Source: Loripinus fragilis
Lineage: Eukaryota; Mollusca; Bivalvia; Lucinida; Lucinidae
Length of the DNA stretch: 64,000 nt
Assembly (NCBI GenBank): GCA_964019695.1
Contig: OZ026516.1
Span: forward strand, 94,612,368 to 94,676,367
Reading direction: 5' to 3'
In this document: piece after piece, positions 51,776 to 63,361 of the stretch
Position numbering within the stretch: the stretch's first letter is position 1
Layout: each line of letters begins with the position of its first letter
Program-made: the position numbers and the translations under genes
The notes under the pieces: model-generated
Databases searched by the model: none
What the model saw: only the letters and a program-made list of their open reading frames with translations
What the model was told of the DNA's origin: nothing

Positions 51776-52825
51776 TCATGAAACACATTACAACATAAAT
51801 ATTGTGCTGAGTTTCCACCCACCTGGTGAGCCAATCACTACCCTTTTTACAATCAATGGTCTGTGACCTAAAGACCACACCCTTGTCAGATAAATGACCC
51901 AAAATAGCCCTAAATTCCAAAAAATAAACATTTTAAAAGTTATTTTGTGCATAATAGAGAAAATTCTACTAATATTAGGAACAGCCAGAGGTTGTTAAGA
52001 GCAAAACTATATTTTCCATAAAATAAGTTCAACTCAGTTGCATATAACTTAACCAAATGACCATTACTGTGATTAACGGAAACTTGCGAAAGGGCCTTTT
52101 TGACCCTATTTTGATAATTACAAGAACAAATACTTCAAAAATGCTTCAGCATAACAATGAAAAATACAAATGCTCTGATATGGGAAACAGTGAGTTTTAG
52201 ATAAATAAAATGAGGCTTATAGTATAGCCTGATAGTGCAGAATTGCAACTCACATGCTTCACATCCCAATATGTGGTGCAAAACTGAGCCAACCATCAAC
52301 CACTACCCACTAATTAGGCTCTTTTTCAGCAGTCATGATTATTTTTGTTTTATAAAGATGGACTTTTTGAAAGCTGAAATCATTATAGGACTTACTGGAA
52401 TCAATACTAAGTATCACAAACATATAACAGGTCACAGACATAGCAGCCAAGGAATACAACAAAACAGGCCTGATCATCCTCCTTAGGCCCTGGACTTGTA
52501 AATGTTTATCCATAGATCTACATTATAGCTTTTAAGTAAGCTCTGGTCCTGAAAACTCTTAAATCACAATGAGGCTGCCATAGATTTACAGATTGGACCT
52601 AGTTCAATCAATATGCAAGAATGAGATACCCCGGTTACGGCCATGTTTTACCACTTTTTGGTCCCTGAAGGTGGGCACCCTACATGGGAGGAAAATTGCT
52701 TTGAAAAAAAATATCAAAATACAAGGTCCTTTTTATAAGCCACACCAGTAAACTTAAAAAGTGTAGCAAACATATTCCTGTATATTAAATATGATTTTCT
52801 TTCCCGTATGTTTATTATTGACTAA
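51776..52825 (+). repeat. Satellite unit 46, short class (1,050 bp)
   Basis: GACCACACCC near 51874 and AAATAAGTTC near 52021. GAATACAAC is shared with 34 and 39. Confidence 0.95.
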
Positions 52826-53875
52826 TCATGAAACACTTTACAACATAAATATTGTGCTGAGTTTCCACCCACCTGGTGAGCCAATCACTACCCTTTTTAC
52901 AATCAATGGTCTGTGACCTAAAGACCTCACCCTTGTCAGATAAATGACCCAAAATAGCCCTAAATTCAAAAAAACAAACATTTTAAAAGTTATTTTGTGC
53001 AAAATAGAGAAAATTCTACTAATATTAGGAACAGCCAGAGGTTGTTAAGAGCAAAACTATATGTTCCATAAAATAAATTCAACTCAGTTGCATATAACTT
53101 AACCAAATGACCATTACTGTGATTAACGGAAACTTGCGAAAGGGCCTTTTTGACCCTATTTTGATAATTACAAGAACAAATACTTCAAAAATGCTTCAGC
53201 ATAACAATGAAAAATACAAATGCTCTGATATGGGAAACAGTGAGTTTTAGATAAATAAAATGAGGCTTATAGTATAGCCTGATAGTGCAGAATTGCAACT
53301 CACATGCTTCACATCCCAATATGTGGTGCAAAACTGAGCCAACCATCAACCCCTACCCACTAATTAGGCTCTTTTTCAGCAGTCATCATTATTTTTGTTT
53401 TATAAAGATGGACTTTTTGAAAGCTGAAATCATTATAGGACTTACTGGAATCAATACTAAGTATCACAAACATATAACAGGTCACAGACATAGCAGCCAA
53501 GGAATCCAACAAAACAGGCCTGATCATCCTCCTTAGGCCCTGGACTTGTAACTGTTTATCCATAGATCTACATTATAGCTTTTAAGTAAGCTCTGGTCCT
53601 GAAAACTCTTAAATCACAATTAGGCTGCCATAGATTTACAGATTGGACCTAGTTCAATCAATATGCAAGAATGAGATACCCATTTTACGGCCATGTTTTA
53701 CCACTTTTTGGTCCCTGAAGGTGGGCACCCTACATGGGAGGAAAATTGCTTCGAAAAAAAAATATCAAAATACAAGGTCCTTATATAAGCCACACCAGTA
53801 AACTTAAAAAGTGTAGCAAACATATTCCTGTATATTAAATATGACTTTCTTTCCCGTATGTTTATTATTGACCAA
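52826..53875 (+). repeat. Satellite unit 47, short class (1,050 bp)
   Basis: Strongly marked by private changes: AAAAAACAAAC near 52969, GTCATCATT near 53383, AATTAGGCTG near 53619, ACCCATTTTACGG near 53677, CTTCGAAAA near 53749 and ATGACTTTC near 53840. TATATGTTCC is shared with 4 and 8. Confidence 0.95.
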
Positions 53876-54926
53876 TCATGAAACACATTACAACATAAAT
53901 ATTGTGCTGAGTTTCCACCCACCTGGTGAGCCAATCACTACCCTTTTTACAATCAATGGTCTGAGACCTAAAGACCTCACCCTTGTCAGATAAATGACCA
54001 AAAATAGCCCTAAATTCCAGAAAAATAAACAATTTAAAAGTTATTTTGTGCAAAATAGAGAAAATTCTACTAATATTAGGAACAGCCAGAGGTTGTTAAG
54101 AGCAAAACTATATTTTCCATAAAATAAATTCAACTCAGTTGCATATAACTTAACCAAATGACCATTACTGTGATTTACGGAAACTTGTGAAAGGGCCTTT
54201 CTGACCATATTTTGATAATTACAAGAACAAATACTTCAAAAATGCTTCAGCATAACAATGAAAAATACAAATGCTCTGATATGGGAAACAGTGAGTTTTA
54301 GATAAATAAAATGAGGCTTATAGTATAGCCTGATAGTGCAGAATTGCAACTCACATGCTTCACATCCCAATATGTGGTGCAAAACTGAGCCAACCATCAA
54401 CCACTACCCACTAATTAGGCTCTTTTTCAGCAGTCATGATGATTTTTGTTTTATAAAGATGGACTTTTTGAAAGCTGAAATCATTATAGTACTTACTGGA
54501 ATCAATACTAAGTATCATAAACATATAACAGGTCACAGACATAGCAGCCAAGGAATCCAACAAAACAGGCCTGATCATCCTCCTTAGGCCCTGGACTTGT
54601 AAATGTTTATCCATAGATCTACATTATAGCTTTTAAGTAAGCTCTGGTCCTGAAAACTCTTAAATCACAATGAGGCTGCCATAGATTTAAAGATTGGACC
54701 TAGTACAATCAATATGCAAGAATGAGATACCCCGGTTACGGCCATGTTTTACCACTTTTTGGTCCCTGAAGGTGGGCACCCTACATGGGAGGAAAATTGC
54801 TTTGAAAAAAAAATATCAAAATACAAGGTCCTTATATAAGCCACAACAGTAAACTTAAAAAGTGTAGCAAACATATTCTTGTATATTAAATATGATTTTC
54901 TTTCCCGTATGTTTATTATTGACCAA
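53876..54926 (+). repeat. Satellite unit 48, short class (1,051 bp)
   Basis: First unit of the 2,101-bp dimer. GGTCTGAGACC near 53958, TGTGAAAGGGCCTTTCTG near 54186 and CCACAACAG near 54841. Private GATGATTTTT at 54437. Confidence 0.95.
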
Positions 54927-55976
54927 TCATGAAACACATTACAACATAAATATTGTGCTGAGTTTCCACCCACCTGGTGAGCCAATCACTACCCTTTTTA
55001 CAATCAATAGTCTGTGACCTAAAGACCTCACCCTTGTCAGATAAATGACCCAAAATAGCCCTAAATTCCAAAAAATAAACATTTTAAAAGTTATTTTGTG
55101 CAAAATAGAGAAAATTCTACAAATATTAGGAACAGCCAGAGGTTGTTAAGAGCAAAACTATATTTTCCATAAAATAAATTCAACTCAGTTGCATATAACT
55201 TAACCAAATGACCATTACTGTGATTAACTGAAACTTGCCAAAGGGCCTTTTTGACCATATTTTGATAATTACAAGAACAAATACTTCAAAAAAGCTTCAG
55301 CATAACAATGAAAAATACAAATGCTCTGATATGGGAAACAGAGAGTTTTAGATAAATAAAATGAGGCTTATAGTATAGCCTGATAGTGCAGAATTGCAAC
55401 TCACATGCTTCACATCCCAATATGTGGTGCAAAACTGAGCCAACCATCAACCACTACCCACTAATTAGGCTCTTTTTCAGCAGTCATGATTATTTTTGTT
55501 TTATAAAGATGGACTTTTTGAAAGCTGAAATCATTATAGGACTTACTGGAATCAATACTAAGTATCACAAACATATAACAGGTCACAGACATAGCAGCCA
55601 AGGAATCCAACAAAACAGGCCTGATCATCCTCCTTAGGCCCTGGACTTGTAAATGTTTATCCATAGATCTACATTATAGCTTTTAAGTAAGCTCTGGTCC
55701 TGAAAACTCTTAAATAATAATGAGGCTGCCATAGATTTACAGATTGGACCTAGTTCAATCAAAATGCAAGAATGAGATACCCCGGTTACGGCCATGTTTT
55801 ACCACTTTTTGGTCCCTGAAGGTGGGCACCTTACATGGGAGGAAAATTGCTTTGAAAAAAAATATCAAAATACAAGGTCCTTTTTATAAGCCACACCAGT
55901 AAACTTAAAAAGTGTAGCAAACATATTCCCGTATATTAAATATGATTTTCTTTCCCGTAAGTTTATTATTGACCAA
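54927..55976 (+). repeat. Satellite unit 49, short class (1,050 bp)
   Basis: CTACAAATATT near 55118 breaks the CTAATATTAG palindrome. AACTGAAACTTGCC near 55226 has lost both central CpGs. Private AAAAAAGCTTC near 55287. Confidence 0.95.
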
Positions 55977-57027
55977 TCATGAAACACTTTACAACATAAA
56001 TATTGTGCTGAGTTTCCACCAACTTGGTGAGCCAATCACTACCCTTTTTACAATCAATGGTCTGAGACCTAAAGACCTCACCCTTGTCAGATAAATGACC
56101 AAAAATAGCCCTAAATTCCAGAAAAATAAACAATTTAAAAGTTATTTTGTGCAAAATAGAGAAAATTCTACTAATATTAGGAACAGCCAGAGGTTGTTAA
56201 GAGCAAAACTATATTTTCCATAAAATAAATTCAACTCAGTTGCATATAACTTAACCAAATGACCATTACTGTAATTTACGGAAACTTGTGAAAGGGCCTT
56301 TCTGACCATATTTTGATAATTACAAGAACAAATACTTCAAAAATGCTTCAGCATAACAATGAAAAATACAAATGCTCTGATATGGGAAACAGTGAGTTTT
56401 AGATAAATAAAATGAGGCTTATAGTATAGCCTGATAGTGCAGAATTGCAACTCACATGCTTCACATCCCAATATGTGGTGCAAAACTGAGCCAACCATCA
56501 ACCACTACCCACTAATTAGGCTCTTTTTCAGCAGTCATGATTATTTTTGTTTTATAAAGATGGACTTTTTGAAAGCTGAAATCATTATAGTACTTACTGG
56601 AATCAATACTAAGTATCATAAATATATAACAGGTCACAGACATAGCAGCCAAGGAATCCAACAAAACAGGCCTGATCATCCTCCTTAGGCCCTGGACTTG
56701 TAAATGTTTATCCATAGATCTACATTATAGCTTTTAAGTAAGCTCTGGTCCTGAAAACTCTTAAATCACAATGAGGCTGCCATAGATTTAAAGATTGGAC
56801 CTAGTACAATCAATATGCAAGAATGAGATACCCCGGTTACGGCCATGTTTTACCACTTTTTGGTCCCTGAAGGTGGGCACCCTACATGGGAGGAAAATTG
56901 CTTTGAAAAAAAAATATCAAAATACAAGGTCCTTATATAAGCCACAACAGTAAACTTAAAAAGTGTAGCAAACATATTCTTGTATATTAAATATGATTTT
57001 CTTTCCCGTATGTTTATTATTGACCAA
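55977..57027 (+). repeat. Satellite unit 50, short class (1,051 bp), chimeric lead
   Basis: The first 60 bp or so (ACTTTAC, CCACCAACTTGG near 56017) match the lead of unit 52. From GGTCTGAGACC near 56059 it matches unit 48. Private TGTAATTTACGG near 56270 and AAATATATAAC near 56620. Confidence 0.94.
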
Positions 57028-58077
57028 TCATGAAACACATTACAACATAAATATTGTGCTGAGTTTCCACCCACCTGGTGAGCCAATCACTACCCTTTTT
57101 ACAATCAATAGTCTGTGACCTAAAGACCTCACCCTTGTCAGATAAATGACCCAAAATAGCCCTAAATTCCAAAAAATAAACATTTTAAAAGTTATTTTGT
57201 GCAAAATAGAGAAAATTCTACAAATATTAGGAACAGCCAGAGGTTGTTAAGAGCAAAACTATATTTTCCATAAAATAAATTCAACTCAGTTGCATATAAC
57301 TTAACCAAATGACCATTACTGTGATTAACTGAAACTTGCCAAAGGGCCTTTTTGACCATATTTTGATAATTACAAGAACAAATACTTCAAAAATGCTTCA
57401 GCATAACAATGAAAAATACAAATGCTCTGATATGGGAAACAGAGAGTTTTAGATAAATAAAATGAGGCTTATAGTATAGCCTGATAGTGCAGAATTGCAA
57501 CTCACATGCTTCACATCCCAATATGTGGTGCAAAACTGAGCCAACCATCAACCACTACCCACTAATTAGGCTCTTTTTCAGCAGTCATGATTATTTTTGT
57601 TTTATAAAGATGGACTTTTTGAAAGCTGAAATCATTATAGGACTTACTGGAATCAATACTAAGTATCACAAACATATAACAGGTCACAGACATAGCAGCC
57701 AAGGAATCCAACAAAACAGGCCTGATCATCCTCCTTAGGCCCTGGACTTGTAAATGTTTATCCATAGATCTACTTTATAGCTTTTAAGTAAGCTCTGGTC
57801 CTGAAAAGTCTTAAATAATAATGAGGCTGCCATAGATTTACAGATTGGACCTAGTTCAATCAAAATGCAAGAATGAGATACCCCGGTTACGGCCATGTTT
57901 TACCACTTTTTGGTCCCTGAAGGTGGGCACCTTACATGGGAGGAAAATTGCTTTGAAAAAAAATATCAAAATACAAGGTCCTTTTTATAAGCCACACCAG
58001 TAAACTTAAAAAGTGTAGCAAACATATTCCCGTATATTAAATATGATTTTCTTTCCCGTAAGTTTATTATTGACCAA
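57028..58077 (+). repeat. Satellite unit 51, short class (1,050 bp)
   Basis: Copy of unit 49. Private CTACTTTATAG near 57770 and AAAAGTCTT near 57804. Confidence 0.95.
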
Positions 58078-59489
58078 TCATGAAACACTTTACAACATAA
58101 ATATTGTGCTGAGTTTCCACCAACTTGGTGAGCCAATCACTACCCTTTTTACAATCAATGGTCTGTGACCTAAAGACCTCACCCTTCTCAGATAAATGAC
58201 CCAATATAGCCCTAAATTCAAACAAATAAACATTTTAGAGCACATTTATATTGTTTGTATGCATTGTTTACCACAAAGCTATTATAGGGAACCCCTTTAA
58301 CAACCCTATGCCTTACAAATATTACTGGTAAAATCATGGTACAGCAAAATAAAGGAAAAGTGAACAGATTCATTTTCTTATATCTCTATTATTTTATATC
58401 TGAAATGGCTTCAACTTCACTTATATAAGCTTTTACACCACTTTACAACATGGTATACCAAGAAGATGCATGTGCTTTACTGTCTTGAGTCTGATGTGGA
58501 GTTATCCCATCCTCCCTCATTGACAAGGCCAAAATTTCTTGCTCCTAGCTATGGGACAGCATCCTTTCTTTACACATTAAATCAACATCTAATCATATAA
58601 AAGTTATTTTGTGCAAAATAGAGAAATTTTTACTAATATTAGGAACAGCCAGAGGTTGTGAAGAGCAAAACTATATTTTCCATAAAATAAATTCAACTCA
58701 GTTGCATATAACTTAACCAAATGACCATTACTGTGATTTACGGAAACTTGCGAAAGGGTCTTTTTGACCATATTTTGATAATTACAAGAACAAATACTTC
58801 AAAAATGCTTCAGCATAACAATGAAAAATACAAATGCTCTGATATGGGAAACAGTGAGTTTTAGATAAATAAAATGAGGCTTATAATATAACATGATAGT
58901 GCAGAATTGCAACTCACATGCTTCACATCCCAATATGTGGTGCAAAACTGAGCCAACCATCAACCACTTCCCACTAATTAGGCTCTTTTTCAGCAGTCAT
59001 GATTATTTTTGTTTTATAAAGATGGACTTTTTGAAAGCTGAAATCATTATAGGACTTACTGGAATCAATACTAAGTATCACAAACATATAACAGGTCACA
59101 GACATAGCAGCCAAGGAATCCAACAAAACAGGCCTGATCATCCTCCTTAGGCCCTGGACTTGTAACTGTTTATCCATAGATCTACATTATAGCTTTTAAG
59201 TAAGCTCTGGCCCTGAAAACTCTTAAATCACAATGAGGCTGCCATAGATTTACAGATTGGTCCTAGTTCAATCAATATGCAAGAATGAGATACCCCAGTT
59301 ACGGCCATGTTTTACCACTTGTTGGTCCCTGAAGGTGGGCACCCTACATGGGAGGAAAATTGCTTTGAAAAAAAATATCAAAATACAAGGTCCTTTTTAT
59401 AAGCCACACCAGTAAACTTAAAAAGTGTAGCAAACATATTCCCGTATATCAGATATGATTTTCTTTCCCGTATGTTTATTATTGACCAA
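58078..59489 (+). repeat. Satellite unit 52, long class (1,412 bp)
   Basis: Module at 58238-58599 of the GAGCAC lineage. The leader shares TTCAAACAAATAAAC with unit 1. Markers GAAATTTTTAC, ACATGATAG, CTGGCCCTG, TTGGTCCTAG, ACTTGTTGG and ATATCAGATATG. Confidence 0.95.
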
Positions 59490-60900
59490 TCATGAAACAC
59501 TTTACAACATAAATATTGTGCTGAGTTTCCACCCACCTTGTGAGCCAATCACTACCCTTTTTACAATCAACGGTCTGTGACCTAAAGACCTCACCCTTGT
59601 CAGATAAATGACCCAAAATAGCCCTAAATTCCAACAAATAAACATTTTAGAGCACATTTATATTGTTTGTATGCATTGTTTACCACAAAGGTATTATAGG
59701 GAACCCCTTGAACAACCCTATGCCCTACAAATATTACTGATAAAATCATGGTACAGCAAAATAAAGGAAAAGTGAACAGATTCATTTTCTTATATCTCTG
59801 TTATTTTATATCTGAAATGGCTTCAACTTCACTTATATAAGCTTTTACACCACTTTACAACATGGTATACCAAGAAGATGCATGTGCTTTACTGTCATGA
59901 GTCTGATGTGGAGTTATCCCATCCTCCCTCATTGACAAGGCCAAAATTTCTTGCTCCTAGCTATGGGACAGCATCTTTTCTTTACACATTAAATCAACAT
60001 CTAATCATATAAAAGTTATTTTGTGCAAAATAGAGAAATTTCTACTAATATAAGGAACAGCCAGAGGTTGTGAAGAGCAAAACTATATTTTCCATAAATT
60101 AAATTCAACTCAGTTGCATATAACTTAACCAAATGAACATTACTGTGATTTACGGAAACTTGCAAAAAGGCCTTTTTGACCATATTTTGATAATTGCAAG
60201 AACAAATACTTCAAAAATGCTTCAGCATAACAATGAAAATTACAAATGCTCTGATATGGGAAACAGTGAGTTTTAGATAAATAAAATGAGGCTTATAGTA
60301 TAGCCTGATAGTGCAGAATTGCAACTCACATGCTTCACATCCCAATATGTGGTGCAAAACTGAGCCAACCATCAACCACTACCCACTAATTAGGCTCTTT
60401 TTCAGCAGTCATGATGATTTTTGTTTTATAAAGATGGACTTTTTGAAAGCTGAAATCATTATAGGACTTACTGGAATCAATACTAAGTATCACAAACATA
60501 TAACAGGTCACAGACATAGCAGCCAAGGAATCCAACAAAACAGGCCTGATCATCCTCCTTAGGCCCTGGACTTGTAACTGTTTATCCATAGATCTACATT
60601 ATAGCTTTTAAGTAGCTCTGGTCCTGAAAACTCTTAAATTACAATGAGGCTGCCATAGATTTACAGATTGGACCTAGTTCAATCAATATGCAGAATGAGA
60701 TACCCCGGTTACGGCCATGTTTTACCACTTTTTGGTCCCTGAAGGTGGGCACCCTACATGGGAGGAAAATTGCTTTGAAAAAAAAATATCAAAATACAAG
60801 GTCCTTTTTATAAGCCAAACCAGTAAACTTAAAAAGTGTAGCAAACATATTCCCGTATATTAAATATGATTTTCTTTCCCGTATGTTTATTATTGACCAA
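59490..60900 (+). repeat. Satellite unit 53, long class (1,411 bp)
   Basis: Module at 59650-60011 (GAGCAC lineage) with AAAGGTATTATAG and ACTGATAAAATC. Further markers are AATATAAGG, AATTGCAAG and GATGATTTTT. Single bases are lost in AAGTAGCTCTGG near 60610 and ATATGCAGAATG near 60687. Confidence 0.95.
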
Positions 60901-61950
60901 TCATGAAACACATTACAACATAAATATTGTGCTGAGTTTCCACCCACCTGGTGAGCCAATCACTACCCTTTTTACAATCAACGGTCTGTGACCTAAAGAC
61001 CTCACCCTTGTCAGATAAATAACCCAAAATAGCCCTAAATTCCAAAAAATAAACAATTTAAAAGTTATTTTGTGCAAAATAGAGAAATTTTTACTAATAT
61101 TAGGAACAGCCAGAGGTTGTGAAGAGCAAAACTATATTTTCCATAAAATAAATTCAACTCAGTTGCATATAACTTAACCAAATGACCATTACTGTGATTT
61201 ACGGAAACTTGCGAAAGGGTCTTTTTGACCATATTTTGATAATTACAAGAACAAATACTTCAAAAATGCTTCAGCATAACAATGAAAAATACAAATGCTC
61301 TGATATGGGAAACAGTGAGTTTTAGATAAATAAAATGAGGCTTATAATATAACATGATAGTGCAGAATTGCAACTCACATGCTTCACATCCCAATATGTG
61401 GTGCAAAACTGAGCCAACCATCAACCACTACCCACTAATTAGGCTCTTTTTCAGCAGTCATGATTATTTTTGTTTTATAAAGATGGACTTTTTGAAAGCT
61501 GAAATCATTATAGGACTTACTGGAATCAATACTAAGTATCACAAACATATAACAGGTCACAGACATAGCAGCCAAGGAATCCAACAAAACAGGCCTGATC
61601 ATCCTCCTTAGGCCCTGGACTTGTAACTGTTTATCCATAGATCTACATTATAGCTTTTAAGTAAGCTCTGGCCCTGAAAACTCTTAAATCACAATGAGGC
61701 TGCCATAGATTTACAGATTGGTCCTAGTTCAATCAATATGCAAGAATGAGATACCCCAGTTACGGCCATGTTTTACCACTTGTTGGTCCCTGAAGGTGGG
61801 CACCCTACATGGGAGGAAAATTGCTTTGAAAAAAAATATCAAAATACAAGGTCCTTTTTATAAGCCACACCAGTAAACTTAAAAAGTGTAGCAAACATAT
61901 TCCCGTATATCAGATATGATTTTCTTTCCCGTATGTTTATTATTGACCAA
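60901..61950 (+). repeat. Satellite unit 54, short class, chimeric
   Basis: The leader (CAACGGTCTG, AAATAACCC, CAATTTAAAAG) matches unit 56. From GAAATTTTTAC near 61083 it matches unit 52, which is long. The exchange point is therefore just after the module site. Confidence 0.94.
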
Positions 61951-63361
61951 TCATGAAACACTTTACAACATAAATATTGTGCTGAGTTTCCACCCACCTT
62001 GTGAGCCAATCACTACCCTTTTTACAATCAACGGTCTGTGACCTAAAGACCTCACCCTTGTCAGATAAATGACCCAAAATAGCCCTAAATTCCAACAAAT
62101 AAACATTTTAGAGCACATTTATATTGTTTGTATGCATTGTTTACCACAAAGGTATTATAGGGAACCCCTTGAACAACCCTATGCCCTACAAATATTACTG
62201 ATAAAATCATGGTACAGCAAAATAAAGGAAAAGTGAACAGATTCATTTTCTTATATCTCTGTTATTTTATATCTGAAATGGCTTCAACTTCACTTATATA
62301 AGCTTTTACACCACTTTACAACATGGTATACCAAGAAGATGCATGTGCTTTACTGTCATGAGTCTGATGTGGAGTTATCCCATCCTCCCTCATTGACAAG
62401 GCCAAAATTTCTTGCTCCTAGCTATGGGACAGCATCTTTTCTTTACACATTAAATCAACATCTAATCATATAAAAGTTATTTTGTGCAAAATAGAGAAAT
62501 TTCTACTAATATAAGGAACAGCCAGAGGTTGTGAAGAGCAAAACTATATTTTCCATAAATTAAATTCAACTCAGTTGCATATAACTTAACCAAATGAACA
62601 TTACTGTGATTTACGGAAACTTGCAAAAAGGCCTTTTTGACCATATTTTGATAATTGCAAGAACAAATACTTCAAAAATGCTTCAGCATAACAATGAAAA
62701 TTACAAATGCTCTGATATGGGAAACAGTGAGTTTTAGATAAATAAAATGAGGCTTATAGTATAGCCTGATAGTGCAGAATTGCAACTCACATGCTTCACA
62801 TCCCAATATGTGGTGCAAAACTGAGCCAACCATCAACCACTACCCACTAATTAGGCTCTTTTTCAGCAGTCATGATGATTTTTGTTTTATAAAGATGGAC
62901 TTTTTGAAAGCTGAAATCATTATAGGACTTACTGGAATCAATACTAAGTATCACAAACATATAACAGGTCACAGACATAGCAGCCAAGGAATCCAACAAA
63001 ACAGGCCTGATCATCCTCCTTAGGCCCTGGACTTGTAACTGTTTATCCATAGATCTACATTATAGCTTTTAAGTAGCTCTGGTCCTGAAAACTCTTAAAT
63101 TACAATGAGGCTGCCATAGATTTACAGATTGGACCTAGTTCAATCAATATGCAGAATGAGATACCCCGGTTACGGCCATGTTTTACCACTTTTTGGTCCC
63201 TGAAGGTGGGCACCCTACATGGGAGGAAAATTGCTTTGAAAAAAAAATATCAAAATACAAGGTCCTTTTTATAAGCCAAACCAGTAAACTTAAAAAGTGT
63301 AGCAAACATATTCCCGTATATTAAATATGATTTTCTTTCCCGTATGTTTATTATTGACCAA
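61951..63361 (+). repeat. Satellite unit 55, long class (1,411 bp)
   Basis: Module at 62111-62472. I find no difference from unit 53 by eye; they are 2,461 bp apart. Confidence 0.95.

Larger units (their letters stand above)
53876..58077 (+). repeat. Higher-order repeat: dimer of short units, two copies (53876-55976 and 55977-58077)
   Basis: Units 48 and 50 share GGTCTGAGACC, CAATTTAAAAG, CTTTCTGACC, TATAGTACTT, TAGTACAATC and ATTCTTGTAT. Units 49 and 51 share CAATAGTCTG, CTACAAATATT, AACTGAAACTTGCC, CAGAGAG, AATAATAATG and CCGTAAGTTT. Each copy is 2,101 bp. Very few single-base differences separate them, for example GATGATTTTT at 54437 versus GATTATTTTT in unit 50. Confidence 0.93.
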
